The notes below the pieces were generated by a model. It saw only the letters and a list, made by a program, of their open reading frames with translations. It was not told the origin of the DNA and made no database searches. DNA of 64,000 nucleotides from Rutidosis leptorrhynchoides (taxonomy: Eukaryota; Streptophyta; Magnoliopsida; Asterales; Asteraceae), in contig NC_092337.1 of assembly GCF_046630445.1 (NCBI RefSeq), forward strand, positions 192,719,001 through 192,783,000, in the 5' to 3' direction. Positions 12,200-24,486 of the stretch are shown here, piece by piece (positions within the stretch are counted from its first letter, which is position 1; every line of letters begins with the position of its first letter). Made by a program: the position numbers and the translations under genes.

Positions 12200-12720
12200 G
12201 CGCGGGCCATTTAAGGTTTTAGTGAAAACCTTCTTTGCAGTGCGAGTCCCATACAAATCTATATGGGAACCATCATTCCCTCCTTCTCCCCCTAAAAAAA
12301 ATTTGGCATATCCACGGAAATGTTTTTAAAAGAAAGAATGGAAGACATTTGAGACGATGGGTATACACTGAAATATTTGCATACACCATATAAGGTTTTG
12401 GAGAAAACCTTCTTTGGAGTGCGGGTCCCTTAGAGATCTATTATGGGAACCATTATGATCTCTATTTTCTTTCCCTAAAAAAATTTTGACGTTTCTCCAC
12501 TGAAATGTTTTTAAGAGAGAGTGGAAGACATTTGAGACTCGGGGCTGACAATGGAATATGTGCATAAACCATATAAGGTTTTGCGAAAACCTTATTTGAA
12601 GTGTGGTTCCTATACAGATCTATTATGAGAACCATCATGATCTATATGGGAACCATCATGATCTATATGGGAACCAACATTCCCCCTTCTCCCCCTAAAA
12701 AAATTTTGACGTTCCAGATT
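12200..12720 (-). repeat. Tandem repeat array with purine boxes in the copia 3' region
   Basis: A unit of roughly 190-210 bp is repeated two and a half to three times. Landmarks recurring in order are AAGGTTTT...AAAACCTT, a GCGGGTCCC or GCGAGTCCC segment, a GGGAACCAT segment and a CTCCCCCTAAAAAAATTTTG-type box (12284, 12466 degenerate, 12688). On the minus strand these boxes are purine-rich. Within the last unit GAACCATCATGATCTATATG is itself duplicated. The rest of 12130-13075 belongs to the same non-coding copia region; another box, CTCCCCCTA, lies at 12753. Confidence 0.75.
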
Positions 12721-13075
12721 TTGATAACCGTCATTTTATTGCGGGTCTCATTACTCCCCCTAGGCACATGCATTGCTCCTACTAGACACATGCAGTTGTC
12801 AAGTTCATCCAGGAGAGTAAACTCAGATGAGTCTTTTTCAACAGATGGTGATTCACCTACAACTATGGAAGTAGATGTACCAATGGTTATGGATTTGGGC
12901 GAAATTGGTTTTGGAGTAACCGTGGGATTGGGCGGGGTTGAAGGTAAGATAGGTTCAAACAACACATCAGGTCATCTGAGGTTGAGAGTGGGTCATGCTT
13001 GAGAGAACATTCAGGTGTCAGCGGGTTAAGTTCGGGTCTTGAACCGTTGTGTCCAAGAGCCATTTTGCAGTCAAA

Positions 13076-13537
13076 TCATTTTTCAAATTTTAAATTTAAA
13101 TGCCATTTATAGGCATTGTCGATCTGACTTATGGACATTGAATTCCACTTGGGTTTGATATACGACGTATCCTTAGAAAGTAGATTTTGTGGAATAAAGG
13201 ATGATTGAAAATGTTTTGACATAGCCAGAGACACAGATCTTGGCTTAAGTTTAAGTAGATCAGACGATGATTTCTTAGTTGGTTTTGAAGAAGAAGTGGG
13301 TCTTGGTGTTAAAAATGGTTTGATTGTCCACTTCTTATTTGACACTTGTTTAGCAAGATTATTCTTTGAGTGTTTAGAAACAAGGTCACATTTGGTGTGC
13401 GGGGTATTTCTCTGACCTATGGAGGACTTCATAGGTTTGTGTGGAAGCCAACCATATTGATCGTGAAGCCCCGTAATTTCCCCATTTTTCCCATAAGTTG
13501 TTTCCAGAAATGGACAGTTGATCTTGATCTAGTTATT
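13076..13537 (-). pseudogene. Copia gag-pol linker remnant, basic and Ser/Lys-rich
   Basis: A 118-codon minus-strand frame (13076-13432) and the frame just upstream of it to 13537 are basic and Ser/Thr/Pro-rich (for example TPRPTSSSKPTKKSS). They lie where the coiled-coil protein at 24487-26895 would continue once the gypsy insertion is removed. Composition fits the linker between the coiled-coil part and the protease in large copia polyproteins. No zinc knuckle or protease motif is visible. Downstream frames towards 12663 are non-coding remnants. Confidence 0.45.
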
Positions 13538-16500
13538 TGTAATACCCTGTCAGAATCCGCTAACAACGTATTAACTCTGGTCCCAATGCTTGGCTTGACT
13601 TCTACATAACAGCAATGTTCTACAGCGGAAGCAACTAATACCTGAGATAAAACATGCAAAACGGATCAACATAAAGTTGAGTGAATTTACAGGTTTGAGT
13701 AAATAGTTCTCGTATGTTTCATAAAACAGTTTTCATAAATCGTTTGTTCAAAAATCATTTCTCAAAATCGTTTATCAGAATAAACCGCTAAGGTTTAATC
13801 TCAAAAGTTTGCGTATAGCAAATGCTAAGTAATAAACTGTTTGTAAGATGTCAAGTTTTAACTGTGAGTGACATCAAAAAGTTCTTTTTGTTTCATCTGT
13901 TTGTAAACATTACCATGCCTAGTTTTAACTTTGTAAACATCATCTTTAAGTAACATTCATCGTAAGTTATGCCACGAGATTTCTGAAAAGCTTCGTAATA
14001 ATATACACTTATCATGAGCACTTGATTACAAAGCTTTAACCTTTGCGCGAGCCGAGCACACGTCTTAGTTTACCCTATCCTGGCGATACACTGATCAAGT
14101 GTACGAGTAACAACAAAATAAGCACCTGTTTATGTTGTGGTGAGGTTTGTCAAAACTAACGGTACCGTCCCTATAAGTCGAGCTTACAAAGTAACTAATA
14201 TAATCAAGCTAAGGGATTTTTGATCTGAACTCATATGTATATTCTTGGTAAGTTACTCGTTCCTAATATGTAATATAGTTGTAAAAACAGTTTAAGAAAT
14301 AGTTTCAAAAACAGCATGTTATCTCATCCCAAAAATGTTAATGAAAATGGGACTGTAGACTCACCTTAGCAAAAGCACTCGTAAAGATCTTAGCAAATCG
14401 TACGGTTGTCGAATACTCTAGACAGAACAACGCAAACTAATCAATTAAATCATCTTAAGTATACACTAATAGGTCAAACTTCGTCAACCCATAGTGTACG
14501 CAAAGTCCTAGTGCCCAGACTGACTCAACGAACAAGTAAAAGTCAACTAATCGAAGCAAGTCAACTAAAGTCAAACCAAAAGTCAACTCAGTCAAAGTGG
14601 TCAACTAAAGTCAAACATCTCAGTAGTTCATGCAAACCTGATCAATAAGTCAAATCTAGGTCAAGTATCACTTTACAAGTCATAATTAAGCATATTGCAC
14701 TTTTGCACCTTAAAGCATACCTTAGAAATTCGTACGTCGTAGAAAGATTCAACTATAGCGCATAGAACACAAATCATTAAATTATGAACAACTCCAAATC
14801 ATAACTACACTTAAAATTGATTACAAAAAGTCCATACAAAGCCTCATACGATAAACAAAAGTCCAATATCAGAAAGGGTCTAATCATAGTTCATTACAGA
14901 AATTTCTGTCCGCGTGTCAGTTTTTAAACATTTTTCATAAAATATAGAAAATAGATTTTGATGAACGGCCAATTGGAGTCATCTCAAAACATCTCAAATT
15001 TTTAGTGATAAAATAATTAGAAACATTGATTTAGCCAATTTGTACTGTTTTGCAAACCTTTACAGACTCATCAGTTTTTAATCATCAACTGGACACATCA
15101 CTTAGACGAGCATATATCTTATGGAAAATCATGTTTTCGCAAGTTCGCGTACAAATAAAATATGTCAAGGAACACTTAGACTAACATATTCCAGATGATC
15201 AAAGTCTCAATCAACTCCTAGTTCACTCTAGTAATTTTTGTTTAACATTAAAATCAGTTTCAGCTCACTTAACAATACGAATCTTCGTTTTAACATATCG
15301 AAAGCATTACGAAAGCGTTTAACGTAAATCTTAAGTCTAACATGCATGGTTTTTTTTACAAAGAATACAATAGTACACTTTTCATTAGCCAACTCATAAA
15401 GCACACAACTCAGAAAATTCGGATTACATGTGAAACCCTAACGAAACTTCGATTAATCATATCTTGAGCATACGATAACGAAATCATGCAAAATCAAAGT
15501 CCAAATTCAATAGTTTTTCGATATCTATCCATATAGATATTTATACAAGATCAGTTCATAAGTAAATTTAATTAGATCATTAAAATATAAATTCATTTTT
15601 CATGCAAACAACGTTAATCGAGCAATTAAACGATAAACGGTAATACAAGACATCATTAATTGAGCACTAGACTTGATTACTCTATGTAATTGAACCAAAA
15701 TCAGATCTAAAACAATTTGGGCTTTCAATTATACCTTAGAATCACAAATTGCAAGTACTATCGCGTAGAGGATGAAGAAAGCAACAACTTTAATGCACGA
15801 GACTTGTTCTAATTTTGCGTTTTGAGTGGTGTTCTTGTGGGGATGATGATCGATACGAGACTTGTTCTAATTTTAAGTTTTGAGTGGTGTTCTTGTGGGG
15901 ATGATGATCGATGCATGGGAGAGGGTTTTGGGGCTGCAAATTTCGTGGATGGGGTTAGGGTATCAAGAGTGTATGTATTTTCTAGGTTAGGGCTAATTAT
16001 GCACTACCTTATATATGGTAAAAAGTTTAATGAAGCACAAGCCCACAATTTAACAAGGAATGGAGCCCCATGGGATGGATTTCAGCCAAGGGCTTTAAAA
16101 AGGAGTCCATGGGCTCACAAATGTTGCTAGACAAGTTTCCTCAGTGTACCCATTAAGTGTCGTTAGCCGAAAACGCAAACCGGAACGTTAATCGTCAATT
16201 TCTCGCACTTTTATTCTATATGAATTCTAATAAATTGAAAGTATGTTTAAAACATAATAATTATATAAAAAAAATTATTAAAAGTGAAATACAATTCGTT
16301 TCGTTATTTTCTTGTATGCGCGCGGTCCGTTTCGAGAGCCGTTAACCGTACCGGGTCTCCGGAACGTTAACTAGTCGTTGAAATGAATTCACCGGGTTTA
16401 ATTTAAATAAATAATAAACTAAATAAGTTTTTCATAAAGTAAATAATTATTAGAAATAATTATTTTATCGTTCTTCTGAGTTCCGTAAACTGAAAAGCTT

Positions 16501-16704
16501 TCTAGGCGATTAACTTAATCGTGTCGTTTTCTAGGTATTTCGTTATCCGAAACAAGTTCATAAATTAATATAACATATTAATCCAAGTAATCCAATAGGA
16601 TCAAGAATGCATTTAAATCTATTAAACACATAAAGTCTAAGTAATCACCGTTAAACACTTAACGGACAAGTAACGATAGTAACGGAAAAAGTTGGGTTGT
16701 TACA
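13538..16704 (-). repeat. 3' LTR of the gypsy element (3167 bp)
   Basis: On the minus strand it runs TGTAACAACCCAAC to GGGTATTACA. It differs from the partner LTR at several percent of sites (about ten differences in the outermost 155 bp) and is 93 bp longer, in part because of the tandem duplication at 15797-15912. Confidence 0.93.
15797..15912. repeat. 58-bp tandem duplication present in only one LTR copy
   Basis: Units 15797-15854 and 15855-15912 both run from ACGAGACTTGTTC to GATGATGATCGAT, differing at two adjacent bases. The partner LTR has a single unit around 23600 with part of the following sequence missing, so the difference most likely arose after insertion. Confidence 0.85.
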
Positions 16705-16800
16705 TTACCCACCTGTTATGAAAAATTTTGTCCCGAAATTTTAGTGCACGTCCGCCATAGCCGTCTCCTCGAGAAATAGTTGCAGATGCTTTTGTCTCAT

Positions 16801-19800
16801 CTAGTCTTCACGCTCCCACATGAATTTTGGTCCTCTACGAGCATTCCATCGAACTTTAACTATCGGGATTCTGCTTTGCTTCAACCGCTTGACCTCACGG
16901 TCCATGATGTAAACAGATTCTTCAACGAAATTAAGCTTAGGGTCAACTTGTATCTCTTCTAAAGGAATTACCAAACTTTCATCTGATAAGCATTTCTTTA
17001 AGTTAGAAACATGGAAAGTGTCATGAATTTCGTTGAGTTCTTGCAGTAGCTCTAGTATGGACGCTACCGGTCCAATTCCTTCGGTAATCTCAAACGATCC
17101 AATATACATCGAACTTAGCTTGCCTTGCTTATCAAAACGCACTACACCCTTCCAGGGGGATACTTTGAGCATAACCTTATCTCCAACCTAAAATTCTAAA
17201 TCTCGCCCTCTAACGTTGGCGTAACTCTTTTGACGACTTCGCGCCGCTTTCAGTTTCTCTTGTATCTGCGCGATCTTCGCGGTTGTTTCATGTATGATCT
17301 AAGGACCAGTAAATTGACTATCTCCTAACTCAGTCCAACATACGGGTGATCTGCACTCCCTTCCATAAAGTTCTTCAAAAGGCGCTTTCGTTATACTTGC
17401 GTAACAACTATCGTTATATGAAAATTCTACTAGCGGTAGATGTCTATCCCATCCATTTCCAAAATCAATAACACATACTCTTAACATGTCTTCTATTGTT
17501 TGGATGGTTCTCTCGCTTTGACCATTGGTTTCGGGTGATATACTGTACTCATATCTAAACGAGTTCCCATTGCCTCTTGCAATGCTTGCCAGAATCTAGA
17601 TGCAAACATGTCGTCTCTGTCGGAAATAATAGATATCGGCACTCCATGTCGGGAAACTACTTCCTTTATATAGATCTGTGCCAACTTCTCCATCTCATCC
17701 ATTTTCTTAATCGGTAGAAAATGAGCAGACTTTGTGAGACGATCAATGATAACCCAAATCGTATCAATATCTCCTACCATTTTAGGCAACTTAGTGATAA
17801 AATCCATTGTAATATTTTCCCACTTTCATTGGGGAATCTCTGGCTGTGTTAACAATCCTGATGGTTTCTGATGCTCTGTCTTAACTTTAGCACAAGTCAA
17901 GCACTTACCAACATAAGTAGCGATATCAGCTTTCATGTTAGGCCACCAGTACAGTCCCTTAAGATCTTGGTACATCTTGTCGGATCCAGGATGAATAGAA
18001 TACCTTGTCTTATGTTCCTCATCTAGCACTAGTTTCCTTAATCCGCCAAACTTTGGTACCCATATTCTGTCGATGAAATATCGGGTTCCATCTTCTCGAG
18101 TAATAAACTTCTTATCGATTCCTCGAAGTGACTCGGTAGCAACGTTCTCTTCTTTCAACGCCCCTAGTTGTGCCTTGCGTATCTGAGAAGTAAGATTCCT
18201 TCGAACAGTCATATTCAATGCTCTAACTCGGATAGGCTTAACCTTTTCCTTCCCAATCAAGGAATCTGCAACTACATTAGCCTTGCCAGGATGATAGCAA
18301 ATGTCACAGTCGTAGTCATTCAATAGCTCTATCCAAGGTCTCTGCCTCATTTTAAGCTGTTTCTGATCGAAAATATGTTGCAAAACTCTTGTGATCGGTT
18401 AAAATAGTGAACTTAATACCATACAAGTAATGTCTTCACATCATCAATGCAAAGACCACAACACCAAGTTCTAAATCGTGTGTCGTGTAATTCTGTTCAT
18501 GTTTCTTCAATTGTCGTGATCCATAGGCAATCACTTTCTTCCGTTGCATCAACACGCAACCAAAACCCTTTCGTGAAGCATCACAATAAATCACGAAGTC
18601 CTCAGACCTTCGGGCAAAGACACAATCGGGGCAGTAGTTAATTTCTATTTTAACAACTGAAATACGGACTCATGCAGCTTAGTCCATTAAGACTTCTTAC
18701 CCTTGTGAGTCATTGTTGTCAACGACCGGGCAATATTAGAAAATTCCTCAATGAATCTTCTATAATAACGAGCAAGACCTAAGAATTTCCGAACATGCGT
18801 TTGGCGACCTAGGAGTCTCCCATTTCTTGACCGTTTCTATCTTCGCAGGATCAACTTGATTACCATTGATACCTACAATATGACCCAAAAATTGAACTTC
18901 TTGTAACCAAAAGTCACACTTTGAAAACTTCGCATACATCTGCTCCTTCCTGAACATCTCTAGTATTAAACGAAGATGTTGTTCATGTTCTTACTCATTC
19001 TTAGAATATACCAGAATATCATCAATAAACACAATAACAAACTTGTCTAGATATTACTTACACACACGGTTCATGAAATCCATGAACACTGCCGGTGCGT
19101 TCGTCAATCCAAACTGCATTACTGTGAACTCACGACATCCAGCGTGTTCTAAACGCTGTCTTTGGTATATATGTCCCTTTTACTCTCATGTGATAGTAAC
19201 CTAACCTCATATCATCTTAGAGTAACATCCAGATCTTTACAATTGATCAAACAAATCATCAATCCTCAGTAACGGATATCGATTCTTAATGGTCAGCTTA
19301 TTCGATTCCCTGTAATCGATACAGAGTCTCATAGATCCATCCTCTTCTTTACAAAAAGAACTGGAGCTCCCCATGGCGGAGAACTCGGTTGAATGAATCA
19401 TTTGTCTAAAAGCTCTCGTAACTGACTAGACAGCTCTTGAAATTCTGAAGGTGCAAGTCTATTCGGTGCACGTGCTACAGGTACTGCTCCCGGAACTAAG
19501 TCAATCTAAAATTCTACGTCTCTATGCGGTGGAAGATATGGTAATTCTCTCAAAAGGACCTTAAGGAAAAATTTCTAACGGTTGGGACATCTTCGGGTCT
19601 CTTAACTGCTGATTCAACTTTGCTCACATGTGCCAGAATTGCGAGACATCCTTATCTCATGTACTTTTGGACCTTCGAGCAATTAATGTAACACAACGGT
19701 GTACCGATCTTCTTTCCATACACCATCATTGATTTGTCTTCAGTAAAAGGAATTCGAATGGCCTTCTGGTCGCAACAACTTCAGTTTTGTCGCCTGATAA

Positions 19801-19850
19801 CCAGTCCATTCCAACCACAAGGTCAAATAAAAGAAATATGGTAGTTCAAG
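16801..19850 (-). pseudogene. Gypsy pol: protease, RT, RNase H, integrase, chromodomain-like tail
   Basis: Read right to left: the protease end motif DLVVGMDWL at about 19795-19830; RT with FIDDILVYSK around 19006-19035 and a later segment at 18760-18957; the end of RNase H and the integrase zinc-binding region (HPGSDK...CLTCAK) at 17826-18383; the integrase core ([16 protein letters not shown]) at 17493-17807 and its continuation at 17299-17487; and a C-terminal tail at 16801-17172 with HDTFHVSNLKKCL and VRWNARRGP, the chromodomain-like end of Tekay/Del-type chromoviruses. Each block is in a different frame or separated by stops, so no functional polyprotein is possible. Gag is not recognised upstream. 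Confidence 0.92.
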
Positions 19851-20318
19851 TAAAATAATTTAACTCCAAACGTCACTCAAGTAGATTTCTATTGTAATGG
19901 CTCGCCAATCATCATAAATAGTATTGTTTGGTTCGAAAAGTTTTTACGAGCTTAACGGTATGGGTCTTAGCTTATAATTTGCAAAGGATTAAGAGCAATC
20001 GTTGATTAAAATTTGGGGTGAGTTTCGGTGAGAGATGTTTACGATGGAAGTGTATGATCAAACTTCTTAAAGCAGGACCTCCTTAAACTAACATGACATC
20101 AATCATGATGCATTTTATTCCCGGTTGATAGTTCCATAGGGTTCACGTTGTCTAAGGCAGATATTGAATTCCAAATGTTGTGACAGAATTCTCTAGCAAT
20201 AAAGTTTCTATTAGCATCGGTGTCAGTAGGATATAAACATTATGATTGTTGAGTAAGAATAAACTCGTGATGAACTTCATTGAAGTTGATTTTTGATAGC
20301 AGGGTGAGTTATCAGACT

Positions 20319-20492
20319 TGTCCCACGTCGGTGGGGGAGAAGAACGGAATACCCTTCATGAGGGAAGGTGTGAATACCTCTTCCGGTAAACTAGTATTGG
20401 AAAGCAAATTCGTGAAACTGCGGGTGACGAAATGATATGTAAGTCGGAAGTCAAGTAGACAATATCTATTATGTTGTGTGTAGGCTGTTACA
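20319..20492 (+). mobile_element. Fragment resembling the end of a different LTR
   Basis: The segment starts TTGTCCCACGTCGGTGGGG and ends GACAATATCT...GGCTGTTACA. This pair of landmarks is a conserved LTR block that I recall from many plant retrotransposons, here on the plus strand and so opposite to the surrounding element. It sits where gag should be. No partner copy is present; whether it is an inserted solo piece or a recombined region cannot be decided here. Confidence 0.45.
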
Positions 20493-20559
20493 TGGACTTC
20501 ATCCTTTAAGGATATATCATAAATGAGCTATGATTCATAGTGGCTAGTAGCAAATTGTA

Positions 20560-20830
20560 GAGGTGCTGGTAGTGATGAGTACTACTCAACAGTCTTAAGC
20601 AGCAACGAGTAGCATTAAATAGTAACTAGTAATGACAAGCAGTGAGAAAGTAGCGATCGGTCGTGTCTAGCAGTGAGAGGCGGCGTTGAGTAGTAGTTAG
20701 TAACGATGTGTAGTAAGGAGTAGTGGTATGAGGTGACGAGTATGTTCCAGGCAGTGTCTTCGTAGTGCCAAGAAATGATCGGTGGTGACGGACAGTGTCG
20801 AGTAGTGACGAGTTGCGACGTGATTATACA
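20560..20830. repeat. Degenerate AGT/ACG-rich tandem region
   Basis: A low-complexity run of words such as GTAGTGACGAGTAG and AGTAGCATTAAATAGTAAC, without a fixed unit length. It occupies the expected gag position of the gypsy element. Sequence on to 21330 is AT-rich leader without a supported ORF. Confidence 0.6.
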
Positions 20831-21330
20831 CTTCTTATAGATTATAATAACAAATAAATTCGCACATTGTAACCTTCAACTCATAGTTAAGATTATACGG
20901 CTTACGCTATAAACGGTATCTATCCAAGTAACCTACTTGACTCGCTCCCAATTCCTTATTTTGTGATGTCAGAACTTCTATATGAGTTACCGTAATGTAA
21001 TCCCGATCATTACATTATGCTATCTCACATATCCATTCGACATTACTCCATAAGTTCAAGATAGAGTAGTCAACTTAATTCTCTTAAGTTTCACGTCGTG
21101 TGTACGTATGTGATTCGTGATATCATATATCTAGTCCAAGTCCATATCATTATGGGTATAGATGCGTATATGCATGTGATATCTAATATGTAGCCCTACG
21201 GGTAGCATAGTAGAGCAAACAGTGCAAGCATAGCGTATAACAGTCATTCTAAATACACGGCTATAGACTAGACCCACTAATGCGCCCTACAGTTAGACAC
21301 ACTAATGTATCCTAGTTCCCTATAGCCAAA

Positions 21331-21342
21331 GCTCTGATACCA
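21331..21342 (-). other. Primer binding site, tRNA-Met type
   Basis: Minus-strand TGGTATCAGAGC, two bases from the LTR. This fixes the right LTR as the 5' LTR. Confidence 0.9.
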
Positions 21343-21344
21343 AA

Positions 21345-24300
21345 TGTAATACCCCGTCAGAATCCACTAACGACGTATTAACTCTGGTCCCGATGCTTGG
21401 CTTGACTTCTACATAATAGCAATATTCTACAGCGGAAGCAACTAATACCTGAGATAAAACGTACAAAACGGATCCACATAAAGTCGAGTGAATTTACAGG
21501 TTTGAGTAAATAGTTTTCGTATGTTTCATAAAACAGTTTCCATAAATCGTTTGTCGAAAATCATTTCTCAAAATTGTTTATCAGAATAAACCGCTAAGGT
21601 TTAATCTCAAAAGTTTGCGTATAGCAAATGCTAAGTAATAAACTGTTTGTAAGATGTCAAGTTTTAACTGTGAGTGACATCAAAAAGTTCCTTTTGTTTC
21701 ATCTGTTTGTAGACATTACCATGTCTAGTTTTAACTTTGTAAAAATCATCTTTAAGTAACATTCATCGTAAGTTAGGCCATAAGATTTCTAAAAAGCTTC
21801 GTAATAATATACACTTATCATGAGCACTTGATTATAAAGCTTTAACCTTTGCATGAGCAGAGCACACGTCTTAGTTTACCCTATCCTTGCGATACACCGA
21901 TCAAGTGTACGAGTAACAACAAAATAAGCACATGTTTATATTGCGGGGAGGTTTGTCAAACCTAATGGTACCGTCCCTATAAGTCGAGCTTACAAAGTAA
22001 CTAATATAATCAAGCTAAGGGATTTTTGATCTGAACTCATATGTATACTCTTGGTAAGTTACTCGTGCCTAATATGTAATATAGTTGTAAAAACAGTTTA
22101 AGAAATAGTTTCAAAAACAGCATGTTATCTCATCCCAAAAATGATAATGAAAATGGGACTGTAGACTCACCTTAGCAAAAGCACTCGTAAAGATCTTAGC
22201 AAATCGTACGGTTGTCGAACAATCTCGACTGAACAACGCAACTTAATCAAGTAAATCATCTTAAGTATACACTAATAGGTCAAACTTCGTCAACCCATAG
22301 TGTACGTAAAGTCCTAGTGCTCAGACTAACTCAACGAACAAGTAAAAGTCAACTAATCCAAGCAAGTCAACCAAAGTCAAACCAAAAGTCTATTCGGTCA
22401 AAGTGGTCAACTAAAGTCACACATCTCAGTAGGTCATGCAAACATGATCAATAAGTCAAATCTAGGACAAGTATCACTTTACAAGTCATAATTAAGCATA
22501 TTGCACTTTTGCACCTTAAAGCATACCTTGAAAATTCGTATGTCGTAGAAAGATTCAACTATAGCTCATAGAACACAAATCATTAAATTATGAACAACTC
22601 CAGATCATAACTACACTTAAAATCAATTCCAAACAGTCTGGCCAAAGCCTCAAACGATAAACAAAAGTCCAATATCAGAAAGGGTCTAATCATAGTTCAT
22701 TACAGAACTTTCTGCCGGCGCGTCAGTTTTTAAATATTTTTCATAAAATACAGAAAATAGATTTTGATGAACGGCCATTTGGAGTCATCTCAAAACATCT
22801 CACATTTTTAGTGATAAAATAATCAGAAACATTACTTTAGCCAATTTTACAGTTTTGCAAACCTTTATAGACTCATCAGTTTTTAATCATCAACTAGACA
22901 CATCACTTAGACGAGCATATATCTCATGGCAAATCATGTTTTTGCAAATTCGCATACAAATAAAATATGTCAAGGAACACTTAGAATAACATATTCCAGA
23001 AGATTAAAGTCTCAATCAACTCCTAGTTCACTCTAGCAATTTTTGTTTAACATTAAAATTAGTTTCAGCTCACTTAATAATACGAATCTTCGTTTTAACA
23101 TATCGGAAGCATTACGAAAGCGTTTAATGTAAATATTAAGTCTAACATGCATGGTTTTTCACAAGGAATATAATAGTACACTTTTCATTAGCCAACTCAT
23201 AAAGCACACAACTCAGAAAATTCGGATTACATGTGAAACCCTAACGAAACTTCGATTAATCATATCTTGAGCATACGATAACGAAATCATGCAAAATTAA
23301 AGTCCAAATTCAATAGTTTCTCAATCTTTATCCATCTAGATATTTATACAAGATCAGTTCATAAGTCAATTTAATCAGATCATTAAAATATAAATTCATT
23401 TTTCATGCAAACAACGTTAATCGAGCAATTAAACGATAAACGGTAATACAAGACATCATTAATTGAGCACTAGACTTAATTACACTATGTAATTGAACCA
23501 AAATCAGATCTAAAACAATTAGGGTTTTCAATTATACCTTAGAATCACAAATTGCAAGTACTATCGCGTAGAGGATGAAGAAAGCAACAACTTTAATGCA
23601 CGAGACTTGTTCTAATTTTGAGTTTTGAGTGGTGTTCTTGTGGGGATGCAAATTTCTTGGATGGGGTTAGGGTATCAAGAGTGTATGTATTTTCTAGGTT
23701 AGGGCTAATTATGCACTAGCTTATATATGGTAATAAGTTTAATGAAGCACAAGCCCACAATTTAATAAGGAATGGAGCCCCATGGGATGGATTTTAGACA
23801 AGGGCTGTAAAAAGGAGTCCATGGGCTCACAAATGTTGCTAGAAAAGTTTCCTAAGTGTACCCATTAAGTGTCGTTAGCCTAAAACGCAAACCAGAATGT
23901 TAATCGTCAATTTCTCGCATTTTTATTCTATATGAATTCTAATAAATTGAAAGTATGTTTAAAACATAATAATTATATAAAAAAATTATTAAAAGTGAAA
24001 TAAAATTCGTTTCGTAATTTTCTTGTATGCGTGCGGTCCGTTTCGAGTGCCGTTAACCGTACCGGGTCTCCGGAACGTTAACTAGTCGTTGAAACGAATT
24101 CACCGGGTTTAATTTACTAAATAAATAATAAACTAAATAAGTTTTTCATAAAGTAAATAATTATTAGAATTAATTATTGTATCGTTCTTCTGAGTTCCGT
24201 AGCCTGAAAAGCTTTCTAGGCGATTAACTCAATCGTGTCGTTTTCTAGGTATTTCGTTATCCGAAACAAGTTCATAAATTAATATAAAATATTAATCCAA

Positions 24301-24418
24301 GTTATCCAATAGGATCAAGTATGCATTTAAATCTATTAAACACATAAAGTCTAAGTAATCACCGTTAAACACTTAACGGACAAGTAACGATAGTAACGGA
24401 AAAAGTCGGGTTGTTACA
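21345..24418 (-). repeat. 5' LTR of the gypsy element (3074 bp)
   Basis: Minus strand TGTAACAACCCGAC to GGGTATTACA. Collinear with 13538-16704 throughout. Confidence 0.93.
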
Positions 24419-24486
24419 TAATTGGAGTAAATCTTTTTGCTTGGGAACTTGGATGTTACGGGTAGGGCAACGCTAAATTCCTTTGG

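Larger units (their letters stand above)
13538..24418 (-). mobile_element. Ty3/gypsy chromovirus-like element, minus strand, degenerate
   Basis: LTRs at 13538-16704 and 21345-24418 bracket a minus-strand pol. The primer site (GCTCTGATACCA on the plus strand, 21331-21342) is the tRNA-Met type and lies two bases from the right LTR, fixing the direction. Flanking 5-mers TTATT and TAATT form a target duplication with one mismatch. Pol order on the minus strand is protease, RT, RNase H, integrase and a C-terminus ending RRGP, the usual gypsy order. Many stops and frameshifts make it inactive. A normal gag is not found between the primer site and the protease. Confidence 0.93.

Noticed and set aside
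4091-12710. Repeated CTCCCCCT boxes as a CRISPR array
   Set aside because: Spacing and flanks are irregular, the genome is a plant's, and the boxes fit multiple polypurine tracts.
13370-13659. Short frames on both strands across the gypsy insertion junction
   Set aside because: They run from copia sequence into the LTR of the inserted element, so they cannot predate the insertion.
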